NCBI RefSeq assembly: GCF_004917065.1
Contig: NZ_SSYA01000002.1
Coordinates: 1,279,897-1,343,896 of the forward strand
Direction of reading: 5' to 3'
Source of the DNA: Geomonas ferrireducens
Lineage (GTDB): Bacteria; Desulfobacterota; Desulfuromonadia; Geobacterales; Geobacteraceae
DNA length: 64,000 nucleotides
Below, in pieces: positions 44,200 to 52,620 of the stretch. The notes under the pieces are model-generated. The model did not search any database. It was not told the DNA's origin and saw only the letters and a program-made list of their open reading frames with translations. The stretch's first letter is position 1; each line of letters opens with the position of its first letter. The position numbers and the translations under genes were made by a program.

Positions 44200-45057
44200 T
44201 TGAAACAGCGCGGATACTCATACAGCATTCCTCTCGCGTTGATCGTTGCCATTGCAGCGGTGTGGCTATTGGTAAACGTATCAAGTGATGACTCACTCGC
44301 TCGACTGCGCCATGCCGGGACCATCCGGATCGGTTATGCAGTGGAAGCTCCCTACGCCTTCGTCACCCAAGACGGCACGGTGACCGGGGAATCACCAGAA
44401 ATTGCGAGACACATCGCCAAGGCCATCGGTATTGACCAGATTACCTGGCGCCAGGCCGAGTTCGGGTCCCTTATTGCCGAGTTGGAAGCCGGCCGCATCG
44501 ACGTCGTGGCAGCAGGCATGTTCATCACGCCGGAAAGAAAAATGCAGGTTGCCTTTTCCACGCCAACCTTCCAGGTAAGGCCGGGGCTTTTGGTTCCTGC
44601 CGGCAATCCCCTCCGACTCCACTCCTACAAGGAGCTTGCAACACATGACGTAACCGTCGCCGTCCTCAGCGGTTCGGTTGAAGAAAACACCTTGCGCCGC
44701 CTTGGCGTTTCCGCAGGAAGGCTCCTTGCCGTTCCCGATACACGCACCGGTCTTGCCGCAGTTACGTCGGGCCTCGCCGCAGGGATGGCAATTTCATCTC
44801 CTACGGCACGGTGGCTCGCCATGCACTCCAAGGAGCAGGTCGAAGCGGCAGAGGCGCCCGCAACGGTGGATAGCGAATCGCTTGGCCTTGGCGCCTTCGC
44901 CTTCAGGAAAGAGGACCGGGAGTTGCTGGAGGCCTGGAACAGGGCGCTTGACGGTTATATCGGCACCAAAGAACATCTCGCCCTGGTCTCACGCTTTGGT
45001 TTCACCGCGGATGAACTCCCCACCACGACAAAGGGAAAATCGGAGCCGAGGCCATGA
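44200..45057 (+). CDS. Periplasmic solute-binding protein (family 3), membrane-anchored
   Basis: A 285-residue protein. The N-terminal hydrophobic segment (about 8-27) is probably an uncleaved anchor or a signal peptide. The rest is a family 3 solute-binding domain: GTIRIGYAVEAPYAFVTQDG, ESPEIARHIAKAIG, EAGRIDVVAAGMFITPERK. Family members bind amino acids and similar small compounds. The start is TTG (44200) after GGGGATTTC. No ABC permease follows; instead its stop overlaps a hybrid kinase by 4 bp, so it is most likely a sensor subunit and not a transporter part. Confidence 0.82.
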   Translation: MKQRGYSYSIPLALIVAIAAVWLLVNVSSDDSLARLRHAGTIRIGYAVEAPYAFVTQDGTVTGESPEIARHIAKAIGIDQITWRQAEFGSLIAELEAGRIDVVAAGMFITPERKMQVAFSTPTFQVRPGLLVPAGNPLRLHSYKELATHDVTVAVLSGSVEENTLRRLGVSAGRLLAVPDTRTGLAAVTSGLAAGMAISSPTARWLAMHSKEQVEAAEAPATVDSESLGLGAFAFRKEDRELLEAWNRALDGYIGTKEHLALVSRFGFTADELPTTTKGKSEPRP

Positions 45058-47576
45058 CGGCCGCACCTCTGCATCAGCGCATCCGCTCCCATTCTTGGCT
45101 GTCGGTCGGGAGCGCCGTCCTCCTCTCCATCCTCGTCTGCACCACCGTGTACTGGCTCGACCTTCAACAACGACACACCCTGCGCGCCGCCCTGACCGAG
45201 GTGGAAGACCTGCGCGAGGCCCGCATCGACCTCTGCAAGGGGTTTCTGCACCTGACGCTCGCCGGTCAGCCCGGTTCCTCCTTCGGTCAAGCAGAGGGGC
45301 TTGCCCTGCTGCGCCAGTCCATCTCGTCCCTCGACCGCGCCGCCATGCGGCTCGGCGCCGACCAGAATGATGCCGCCGCTTCTTTCAACGACAGCGTCAG
45401 CAGGTTTGAGACCCTCCTGGCAAGGTGGCAAAAAGGAGGAACGGCACGTGCCGCCGATGAGGTGGCGCTGCGGGTCTCGTTCCAGCAACTGGAGCTGCAG
45501 GCAAACGAAATAGATACCCTTTCGCAGAAAAGGCTTAGGAGGATATCGCAGCAACTGGACCGCCGCTTCGGCTGGACGATTTTTGCCGCGGCGCTTTTTT
45601 TGTCCGCCCTTTGCGGCGTGGTGTACCAAGCTGGACGGGCGCGGGATCGTCTCTACGCCTCCTCGCGCGAGAGCGAGAACCGCTTCCGCACGATCTTCGA
45701 GAGGACGACGTCGGGTTACTCGTTGTCGACGACTGACGAGGTGCTGCTGATGGTGAATGACGCGTTCGCCCAGATGCTCGGCTACGAGCCGGAGGAACTG
45801 CCGGGACACCCGCTGTCGAGCTTCATGCATGCGGACGACTTCGCACAGTTCCTGGAACAGAGACGGCTGACCGTGAACGGTAAACAGGAGTCATTCCGGT
45901 TTGAAGCCCGCTACCTGCATCGAGACGGTGCGGTCGTCTGGGGCATCGGAAGTTCCAGCTTGCTCAGGGACGCCGCCGGTGCGCCGCTCTATTTCATCAC
46001 AAGCGTCATGGACATGACTGAACGCAGAAAAGCCGAGCTCGCCCTCAGGGAAAGCGAGAGCAGACTGCGCTTCGCCTTGGAGGGGACCAACGACGGGCTG
46101 TGGGACATCGATATGGTGACCGGCGCAACGTACCTGAGCCCCAGAGGGTGGGAGATCCTGGGTTACGCCCCCGGAGAGGGAGAGCTTTTACGACCGGTGT
46201 GGACCGACCTGCTGCACCCCGACGATCTCCCACGCACCCGTGAGCTCTTGCAGGCGCATATGGAAGGCGAAACCGAGATCTTCGAAATGGAGCAGCGCCT
46301 TCTCACGAAGTCAGGCGACTGGAAATGGGTGCTCACCAGGGGGAAGGTGGTGTTGCGTAACGAGATGAACGCCGCGCTGCGGATGACCGGAACCCACACC
46401 GACCTTACCATCCAGAAGAAGCTGGAAGAGCAAATCCTGCAGGCACAGAAAATGGAGGCAATCGGCCGGCTGGCGGGCGGCATCGCCCATGATTTCAACA
46501 ATATGCTGCTTGTCATCATGGGGTTTGCAGAAATGTCGTTGCACGAACTGGGCGACGACAAGCATACGGTATCGGGCATGCTGAACGAGATAGTCAAGGC
46601 AGCCGAGCGTTCGGCGAACCTGACCCAGCAACTCCTGGCGTTTGCCCGGCGGCAGAAAGTTTCCCCGAAGGTGGTCGACCTCAACGATCAGATAGGCGAC
46701 ACCATCGCGATGCTAAAGCGCCTGATCGGCGAAGAGACCGAACTGGTGTGGCTCCCGCAAAAAGAAGTATGGCCGGTGCTCATGGACCCGTCGCAGTTGA
46801 ACCAGCTCCTTGCCAACCTCTGTGTCAACGCGAGGGATGCTATAGCGGGCTCGGGCAAAGTGGTCATAGAAACCGCCAACATCTCCCTCGACCGGACCTA
46901 CTGCCAGGAACACCCTGACTTTCATCCCGGCGATTACGTGAGTCTCACGGTTACCGACAACGGGTGTGGAATGGAAAAGGAGACGGTCGAGAAGATCTTT
47001 GAACCGTTCTTCACGACGAAGGGGCCGGGTATGGGAACGGGGCTTGGGCTCTCCACCGTCTACGGCATAGTCAAGCAGAACCAGGGGACCATCCACGTGT
47101 ACAGCGAACCGGGCCAAGGTACAAGTTTCGCCATTTATCTGCCGCGCCATGGCGGAGAAAATATGCCGGTCGAAGCAGAAGCAAGCGAGGAGCCCCAGCA
47201 GGGGAACGAGGAGACGATTCTCGTAGTGGAAGATGAGCCAGAGATCCTGCGGATGACAACCGACATGCTCAAACTGCAGGGATACCGCACTCTCGCAGCT
47301 TCATCCCCTGAGGAGGCGCTCAAGGCCGCCGAGCAGCACCCGGGAGAGATCGACCTTCTGTTAACCGACGTCATCATGCCAGGTATGAACGGCCGGGCCC
47401 TTGCCGACCGGTTGCTCACCGCGCGGCCCGGTTTGAAATGCCTTTACATGTCCGGATACACCGCCGATGCGATCTCTCAGCACGGCGTTCTCGACCCCGA
47501 TGTGAAGTACATCCAGAAACCGTTCAATATGAAGGCGCTGGCCCGCAAGGTAAGAGAAGTCCTGAGCCAACCGTAG
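45054..47576 (+). CDS. Hybrid sensor histidine kinase with two PAS domains and receiver
   Basis: An 840-residue membrane kinase. TM1 (about 17-36) and TM2 (about 174-197) flank a mostly helical periplasmic region. Two PAS domains follow (about 210-330 and 335-460). The phospho-acceptor box is [20 protein letters not shown], the ATPase has [17 protein letters not shown] and GTGLGLST, and a C-terminal receiver has the aspartate in [16 protein letters not shown]. The ATG overlaps the solute-binding protein gene by 4 bp (ATGA). The pair could act as a split form of BvgS-type sensors. No output regulator is linked. A hairpin separates it from the TolA-like gene. Confidence 0.9.
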   Translation: MTAAPLHQRIRSHSWLSVGSAVLLSILVCTTVYWLDLQQRHTLRAALTEVEDLREARIDLCKGFLHLTLAGQPGSSFGQAEGLALLRQSISSLDRAAMRLGADQNDAAASFNDSVSRFETLLARWQKGGTARAADEVALRVSFQQLELQANEIDTLSQKRLRRISQQLDRRFGWTIFAAALFLSALCGVVYQAGRARDRLYASSRESENRFRTIFERTTSGYSLSTTDEVLLMVNDAFAQMLGYEPEELPGHPLSSFMHADDFAQFLEQRRLTVNGKQESFRFEARYLHRDGAVVWGIGSSSLLRDAAGAPLYFITSVMDMTERRKAELALRESESRLRFALEGTNDGLWDIDMVTGATYLSPRGWEILGYAPGEGELLRPVWTDLLHPDDLPRTRELLQAHMEGETEIFEMEQRLLTKSGDWKWVLTRGKVVLRNEMNAALRMTGTHTDLTIQKKLEEQILQAQKMEAIGRLAGGIAHDFNNMLLVIMGFAEMSLHELGDDKHTVSGMLNEIVKAAERSANLTQQLLAFARRQKVSPKVVDLNDQIGDTIAMLKRLIGEETELVWLPQKEVWPVLMDPSQLNQLLANLCVNARDAIAGSGKVVIETANISLDRTYCQEHPDFHPGDYVSLTVTDNGCGMEKETVEKIFEPFFTTKGPGMGTGLGLSTVYGIVKQNQGTIHVYSEPGQGTSFAIYLPRHGGENMPVEAEASEEPQQGNEETILVVEDEPEILRMTTDMLKLQGYRTLAASSPEEALKAAEQHPGEIDLLLTDVIMPGMNGRALADRLLTARPGLKCLYMSGYTADAISQHGVLDPDVKYIQKPFNMKALARKVREVLSQP

Positions 47577-47585
47577 CCTTACCAA

Positions 47586-47612
47586 CGAAAAAAGGCAGCC
47601 TCATCGGCTGCC
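47586..47612 (-). terminator. Terminator between hybrid kinase and TolA-like gene
   Basis: AGGCAGCC and GGCTGCCT pair around a 5-nt loop. On the minus strand it ends with TTTTTT, so it serves chiefly the TolA-like gene; the plus strand lacks a T run. Confidence 0.8.
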
Positions 47613-47639
47613 TCTCCTCGATCCTAACTCAAGTCGCAC

Positions 47640-49970
47640 TTATCGCGGCCGCGGCACCACGACCGCTTTAACCCCTGCCCTCTCCAGTTCACCTGCACTT
47701 CTCGCAGCGGCTTCCTCGCTTTCGAAAGAACCGGCGCTAAGTTGCAAGGTCGGGACCTGAACCGACAGCTGCCTCAGCTCCGTGGTGATGCCGAAGCGGG
47801 CCAGGCGCACCTGTTCCTCGATGGCGCTCGACTTGTCGAAGTAAGAGCCCGCGTAGAGGTTGAATTTCCCCCGGCGATCCTGAAGGATGAAACAGTCCCC
47901 CTTCGCCTTGCGCAGCTTCTGTATCATATGGTCCGCCGCCTTCTTCTCGGTGTACTCGGCGACGTGGATCCGGCTCATGTGTTCTTTTTTCTTGGGACCA
48001 GGCACTACAACCGGCACCATCCCTGCTTTCCTGATCTTCTTCTTTATCTCGATCATGTCCCTTTTGAGGACGAAAGAGCCGAAATCGAGGGTGTATGCCG
48101 CAACAGCCGACTCGGGCCCAGCAACAGCCACAGGTGCGGCCACGGCAACAGGAGGTGCTGTAGGAGGCTCGGGAATTGCTGCCAAGACAGGGTCCTCCAT
48201 GGGAACTGCAGGGGGTGCAGCCTTTGCTGCTTCCGCCTGAGCCATGGCCTCAGCCTTCGCCTTCTCAGCTTTTGCCTGCTCTATCCTTGCCTGCTCTGCC
48301 TTTGCTACCGCCTCGGCTTTTGCTGCCGCTTCGGCTTTCTCTTTTTCGATTCTCGCCTGTTCAGCCTTAGCAGCCGCTTCAGCCTTGGCAGCCGCTTCAG
48401 CCTTGGCAGCCGCTTCAGCCTTGGCAGCCGCTTCAGCCTTGGCAGCCGCTTCAGCCTTGGCCGTCGCTTCAGCCTTAGCCTTCTCGGCTTTTTCCTGCTC
48501 GATTCTTGCCTGTTCAGCTTTTGCGGCTGACTCAGCCTTCGCTGCAGCTTCGGCTTTCTCTTTCTCGATTCTCGCCTGTTCAGCCTTGGCCGCTGCTTCA
48601 GCCTTAGTCGCAGCCTCAGCCTTAGCTTTCTCCGCTTTGGCCTGTTCGATCCTTGCCTGCTCTGCCTTTGCAGTCGCCTCAGCTTTTGCTGCAGCTTCGG
48701 TTTTCTCTTTCTCTACTCTCGCCTGTTCAGCCTTGGCCGCTGCGTCAGCCTTAGCGGCAGCCTCGGCCTTAGCCATCTCAGCTTTAGCCTGCTCGATCCT
48801 TGCATGTTCTGCCTTTGCAGTCGCCTCAGCTTTAGCCGCCGCTTCGGCTTTCTCTTTCTCTACTCTCGCCTGTTCAGCCTTGGCCGCTGCGTCAGCCTTA
48901 GCGGCAGCCTCGGCCTTAGCCATCTCAGCTTTAGCCTGCTCGATCCTTGCCTGTTCCGCCTTTGCGGCAGCCTCTGCTTTAGCCGCCGCTTCGGCTTTCT
49001 CTTTCTCTATTCTCGCCTGCTCAGCCTTGGCCGCTGCTTCAGCATTGGCCGCAGCCTCGGCCTTAGCCTGCTCAGCTTTGGCTTGTTCGATCCTTGCCTT
49101 TTCTGCCTTTGCGGCAGCCTCTGCTTTAGCCGCCGCTTCGGCTTTCTCTTTCTCTATTCTCGCCTGCTCAGCCTTGGCCGCTGCTTCAGCTTTGGCCGCA
49201 GCCTCGGCCTTAGCCTTCTCAGCTTTAGCCTGCTCGATCCTTGCCTGTTCTGCCTTTGCGGCAGCCTCTGCTTTTGGCGCCGCTTCGGCCTTGGATTTCT
49301 CAGCCTTTGCCTGCTCCGCCTTGGCAGCCACTTCGGCCCTGGCTTTCTCGTACCTGGCCTGTTCCGCTTTGGCCATCGCGGCTTTTGCGGCGGCCTCAGC
49401 TTTGGCTTCAGCCTCAGCCCTTGCGTTATCGTCCCTTCTCTGTTCCGCCGACACAAGACCGCCAACTCCCAGAAGTGCCCCCTCGACTGGTGCTTTCAAG
49501 GAAGAAACGGCAACGGCTTCGGGAACAGCCGGAACAGCTAATTTAGCCGCGCCGGCAGCCGATGGCTGTACTTTGGCCACAGGCTTCGGAGCTTCCTGCG
49601 GTTCCGCAAGCCTGGGCGGCTCCTGCTGCGCCCTCTCTTGAACGATCTTCAAGACGTCAGGATCGAGTTTTTCGGCAGCCTTCGGGTAATCCTTCAGCAG
49701 CGTGTTAACGGTGCGGACGGCCTTCTCTTCGCGTGAAGTCGCCGTGTAGCATTTCACCAGCATTAGGAGTACCTCCTCGCGCTGGGGCGTCTTCGGGTAT
49801 TTCTTCAGGATCCTTTCCAGCCAGGTCGAGGCGTAGTAGTACCCCTTTTCCTGATAGTGGTTCTTCGCCTGGGCAAACATCGCCGCTTCATCTGTTTCAG
49901 AAAAGGCAGCGGAAGGGAAAGTCAAACATGCCAGCACAACAGCCATTAAAAGAATGCGAACAACGCTCAT
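47640..49970 (-). CDS. TolA-like repeat protein with SPOR-like C terminus
   Basis: A 776-residue exported protein. A signal peptide is followed by a TPR-like region (about 24-115, AKNHYQEKGYYYASTWLERI). Residues about 185-615 are almost only K, A, E, R, Q and I, in a repeat of about 49 residues built from KAEQARIEQAKAE and KAEQARIEKEKAE halves, six full and one partial. It should form one long helix, as in TolA domain II. The C terminus (about 640-776) has two SPOR-like units, which bind peptidoglycan. It may span the periplasm. A promoter lies at 50051-50079 and a terminator beyond the stop. Confidence 0.8.
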   Translation of the reverse strand: MSVVRILLMAVVLACLTFPSAAFSETDEAAMFAQAKNHYQEKGYYYASTWLERILKKYPKTPQREEVLLMLVKCYTATSREEKAVRTVNTLLKDYPKAAEKLDPDVLKIVQERAQQEPPRLAEPQEAPKPVAKVQPSAAGAAKLAVPAVPEAVAVSSLKAPVEGALLGVGGLVSAEQRRDDNARAEAEAKAEAAAKAAMAKAEQARYEKARAEVAAKAEQAKAEKSKAEAAPKAEAAAKAEQARIEQAKAEKAKAEAAAKAEAAAKAEQARIEKEKAEAAAKAEAAAKAEKARIEQAKAEQAKAEAAANAEAAAKAEQARIEKEKAEAAAKAEAAAKAEQARIEQAKAEMAKAEAAAKADAAAKAEQARVEKEKAEAAAKAEATAKAEHARIEQAKAEMAKAEAAAKADAAAKAEQARVEKEKTEAAAKAEATAKAEQARIEQAKAEKAKAEAATKAEAAAKAEQARIEKEKAEAAAKAESAAKAEQARIEQEKAEKAKAEATAKAEAAAKAEAAAKAEAAAKAEAAAKAEAAAKAEQARIEKEKAEAAAKAEAVAKAEQARIEQAKAEKAKAEAMAQAEAAKAAPPAVPMEDPVLAAIPEPPTAPPVAVAAPVAVAGPESAVAAYTLDFGSFVLKRDMIEIKKKIRKAGMVPVVVPGPKKKEHMSRIHVAEYTEKKAADHMIQKLRKAKGDCFILQDRRGKFNLYAGSYFDKSSAIEEQVRLARFGITTELRQLSVQVPTLQLSAGSFESEEAAARSAGELERAGVKAVVVPRPR
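48371..48460. repeat. Perfect 18-bp tandem repeat (5 copies) inside the TolA-like gene
   Basis: The unit CAGCCGCTTCAGCCTTGG repeats five times without a mismatch. It encodes the hexapeptide KAEAAA, so copy-number change keeps the frame. It lies inside a wider repeat of about 147 bp covering about 48250-49400. Confidence 0.9.
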
Positions 49971-50050
49971 TCAAGACCTCACCTTGCAATAAATTCTCTG
50001 GATATGCCCGAGTCTTAGACTGAAACCGGAAACCGCCATGAATTGGCGAA

Positions 50051-50079
50051 AGATTAATTTAGCGAAGAAATAAAGTCAA
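50051..50079 (-). promoter_or_regulatory. Candidate sigma-70 promoter for the TolA-like gene
   Basis: On the minus strand: TTGACT (50079-50074), a 17-bp spacer and TAATCT (50056-50051). It lies about 80 bp upstream of the ATG. Confidence 0.65.
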
Positions 50080-50185
50080 AGAATATTTATAAGGATTCTA
50101 TGACAGAAGAGGTGTGGCGCCTCCAGCCTGCACCATGAAATTTCTCAAGGTGACACCTCGGTTTCTTCCTGTAGAATCATCCGGT

Positions 50186-50866
50186 ATGAGAGATATCGAC
50201 TGCTGGCATGAAGAGGAGTTTCGCCGCCTGGTGACGGAGAAGGTGGTGCGGCTACTGGATGGCACTCCGACAGAAGCCTCCCTGGCTGCCGCCGTTTCGT
50301 GCTGCGCCGAGGGCGCCGAAGCGATCTGCAGCGACCGCCCCATGGCCTGCACCGCGGGCTGTCCCTACTGCTGCGTCTTGAACGTCGCCGTGTTGCTTCC
50401 GGAGGCGATGCGCATCGCACAAAGACTGGCAGAACAGACTGCTCCGAGGGAACTGGACGAACTGCGCAAACGGCTTGCACAGCACCGCTCATGGACGCGA
50501 TGGATGGACGACGAAGAGCGGATACTGAAGAGGATGTCCTGCCCGCTGCTGGATCAGTACGGCGCCTGCAGCGTTCACCCGGTACGCCCGCTCGCCTGCC
50601 GCGCCATAACGTCTCTGGACAGCGAAAGCTGTCGCGAAGCATTCGCCCCGGTGGTAAGTGACGAAGACCGCCTGGTGCCTACCGACTTATTACGCAAGGC
50701 GGCTTATGATGCCGCCTTCACCTCGCTTGCCGCGGGACTTCTTTCATGCGGTCTTGACGACCGCAGCATCGAGCTTGGAACCGGGGTCATTGCCTTTCTC
50801 GAACACCCGGAGTACCGGGAGCTGTTTCTAGGCGGAGGAAAGCTCCCGGAAGACCTGTGGCGATAA
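50186..50866 (+). CDS. YkgJ-like cysteine cluster protein
   Basis: A protein of 226 residues (243 if ATG 50135 is used). The cysteine cluster is CTAGCPYCC near residue 54, a CxxxCxxCC motif, and further cysteines occur in MSCPLL, YGACSVH and LACRAIT, followed by SCREAF. It belongs to or is close to the YkgJ family; function unknown. Start is uncertain: ATG 50186 gives a natural N terminus but no ribosome binding site; ATG 50135 would be coupled to a possible 12-residue leader. A shared terminator follows. Confidence 0.75.
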   Translation: MRDIDCWHEEEFRRLVTEKVVRLLDGTPTEASLAAAVSCCAEGAEAICSDRPMACTAGCPYCCVLNVAVLLPEAMRIAQRLAEQTAPRELDELRKRLAQHRSWTRWMDDEERILKRMSCPLLDQYGACSVHPVRPLACRAITSLDSESCREAFAPVVSDEDRLVPTDLLRKAAYDAAFTSLAAGLLSCGLDDRSIELGTGVIAFLEHPEYRELFLGGGKLPEDLWR

Positions 50867-50869
50867 AAA

Positions 50870-50898
50870 AAGGGATCAGCCTTTCCGGCTGATCCCTT
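50870..50898. terminator. Bidirectional terminator between Cys-cluster and octaheme cytochrome genes
   Basis: AAGGGATCAGCC pairs with GGCTGATCCCTT around TTTCC. On the minus strand it is followed by a run of T, so it mostly ends the cytochrome gene. Confidence 0.88.
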
Positions 50899-50923
50899 CT
50901 CGTTTCCTTGCATATCCTGACGG

Positions 50924-52318
50924 CTAACCGCGCGGGTCCTTAGGGTACCCGAGTCCCTTCCAGTCGATGCGTCCGTTCTCGCCGTGGCAGTGCCGGCACC
51001 TGATCGCCTTTTCCTTCGGCACCACCATGTGGTTCAGCGACCAGACCGTGGTTGTTTCCACCCAGCCGTACTTCCCGCTGTAGGGAAGCCCGGCCGCCTT
51101 CATCCCCGCCTCGATCGCCTTGTTCCAGTCGAAAGTAGCGGAATATGCCGTCTCGCTGTCGGCAGGGCCGAAGATGTTGGGGACGGCTATGATACGGTTT
51201 TCCAGGTCATAAGGCTGTTTCGCCTTCAGCACCTTGAACGGGAAGATCTTCGACTGCGGATCGGAGCGGTCGCCGCGAGGGGCGGAAAGCCGCACCACCT
51301 TGCCGGGATCGATCTTGTCACCCATGAAGACCCGCTCCACCGTCCCGTTGTACCACATGTAGGTCGGCACGAGGTCCTTGCCGAGCACCAGCTCGCCGCG
51401 CGCCTTGTCGTAGATCTTGAGCGGGTCTGCCCCCTCGGCGGCGCTCTTACCCGCGGCCGACCAGTCCCACGACAACACCGTCGGGCTTCCCTTGGCGTAG
51501 GTCGGGATGTGGCAGGTCTGGCAGGCGACGCGCCTCATGTGTATGTTCAGGATCCTGATGGCGTGGACGTCACCCTTGTGACAGTCGGTGCACCCCATGG
51601 CGCGGGGACCGGAGCCGGGCGAAACGGAAATTGCCTCCCCCTTAACGTCGTGGTCAGGCGCTTTGTGGCAGGACTCGCAGGTGAGCCCCTTTGCCCCCAT
51701 GTGCACGTCGTAGTCGCCGCTCGGATTGGCAAGGGTCGAGTCGAGGTCGCCGTGCTTGTAGTTGTCACCGCCGCCGCTGTAGAAGTGGCAGGCGCCGCAA
51801 GCCGCACGCGAGGGGCGCTCTATGGAACGCGCCGCGGCGAGGAGGTCGACAGGCTCCCACACCTTTCCCGGCGGGAATTCCTTTTTCTCTCCCTGGTAGA
51901 CCGGGTGTCCCGATCCCAGCGGGAACTTCTTGTAGGCGCCGTTCGTCTCGTGACAGACGAGACAATCTATATTGTCGGTGTTGCCGAAATCGAAGGTGTT
52001 GTCCTTCCACCCGTAACCGGCGTGGCAACTGGTGCATGCGGAAAGGTTGGACGGGACGGCGAGACAGAAGGAATTGCCCAGGGCGTTCTTCTTGCCGAAG
52101 TCGACGGTCTTGCCGTTGATCGTCTGCTTCTTGCCCCAGTTCCAGTGCACCGTCTGCATGATCTGTTTGGTCAGCTTGTCATGGCAACCGGCGCAGGTCT
52201 TGGTCACCTCGGGGCCGCTTTTGAAAGGTTCGGAGAAGAACCGATGCGTCCCTTTCAACGAGGCATCCGAGGTGGAAGCACAGACCAGCACCAGAAGCAG
52301 CAGCAGGTATTTCCTCAT
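50924..52318 (-). CDS. Octaheme c-type cytochrome, tetrathionate reductase family
   Basis: A 464-residue exported cytochrome. Signal peptide MRKYLLLLLVLVCAS. Eight CxxCH motifs are visible in order: CAGCH, CTSCH, CLVCH, CGACH, CESCH, CTDCH, CQTCH and CRHCH. The N-terminal CAGCHDKLTKQIMQTVHWNW and overall length match octaheme tetrathionate reductase (OTR)-type proteins. That family reduces tetrathionate, nitrite or hydroxylamine in vitro; the physiological substrate is open. It acts in the periplasm. ATG at 52318 is chosen because it starts the signal peptide; the longer frame to 52441 is non-coding. No membrane quinol partner is adjacent. Confidence 0.9.
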   Translation of the reverse strand: MRKYLLLLLVLVCASTSDASLKGTHRFFSEPFKSGPEVTKTCAGCHDKLTKQIMQTVHWNWGKKQTINGKTVDFGKKNALGNSFCLAVPSNLSACTSCHAGYGWKDNTFDFGNTDNIDCLVCHETNGAYKKFPLGSGHPVYQGEKKEFPPGKVWEPVDLLAAARSIERPSRAACGACHFYSGGGDNYKHGDLDSTLANPSGDYDVHMGAKGLTCESCHKAPDHDVKGEAISVSPGSGPRAMGCTDCHKGDVHAIRILNIHMRRVACQTCHIPTYAKGSPTVLSWDWSAAGKSAAEGADPLKIYDKARGELVLGKDLVPTYMWYNGTVERVFMGDKIDPGKVVRLSAPRGDRSDPQSKIFPFKVLKAKQPYDLENRIIAVPNIFGPADSETAYSATFDWNKAIEAGMKAAGLPYSGKYGWVETTTVWSLNHMVVPKEKAIRCRHCHGENGRIDWKGLGYPKDPRG

Positions 52319-52396
52319 GATGTATTGGACCCCGCGATCAGTATGATTGGCGACCCGCCCGCCCGAGGCATGCGGACGGTAAAGAACCGGGAACAC

Positions 52397-52423
52397 ATTA
52401 TATTTGATGCCGGACGTAGTCAA
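52397..52423 (-). promoter_or_regulatory. Candidate promoter of the octaheme cytochrome gene
   Basis: On the minus strand: TTGACT (52423-52418), a 15-bp spacer and a perfect TATAAT (52402-52397). The spacer is 2 bp short of ideal. The 302-bp divergent gap with metE shows no clear metE promoter or riboswitch. Confidence 0.5.
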
Positions 52424-52620
52424 TGACAAATTGCGCCACAACGGTCATAAGCCGCAGAAGTGCCTTCCCTTGTGACTGGCTTGCCGGTCCGGCATCTGAC
52501 AACGCATAAGGCCTTCCCCCTCTTTAAGCTGCACATCGCGCCGAAGATGTTAAAATGTTCAACTTGTCGGACAACGGCACCTTGTTACCAGTCATAGACA
52601 GATAATAGGAGAAACAAGTT

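Noticed and set aside
48244-49641. A 465-codon open frame on the plus strand, rich in Ala and Ser, opposite the TolA-like gene
   Set aside because: It is the antisense of the KAE repeat; its composition follows the repeat and it lacks a ribosome binding site or any domain.
50984-52426. A 480-codon plus-strand frame opposite the octaheme cytochrome gene
   Set aside because: The minus strand has eight CxxCH motifs and a signal peptide, so the plus frame is a GC-rich shadow.
52442-52620. Cobalamin or SAM riboswitch upstream of metE
   Set aside because: No B12 box or S-box-like core could be found; metE may use another control.
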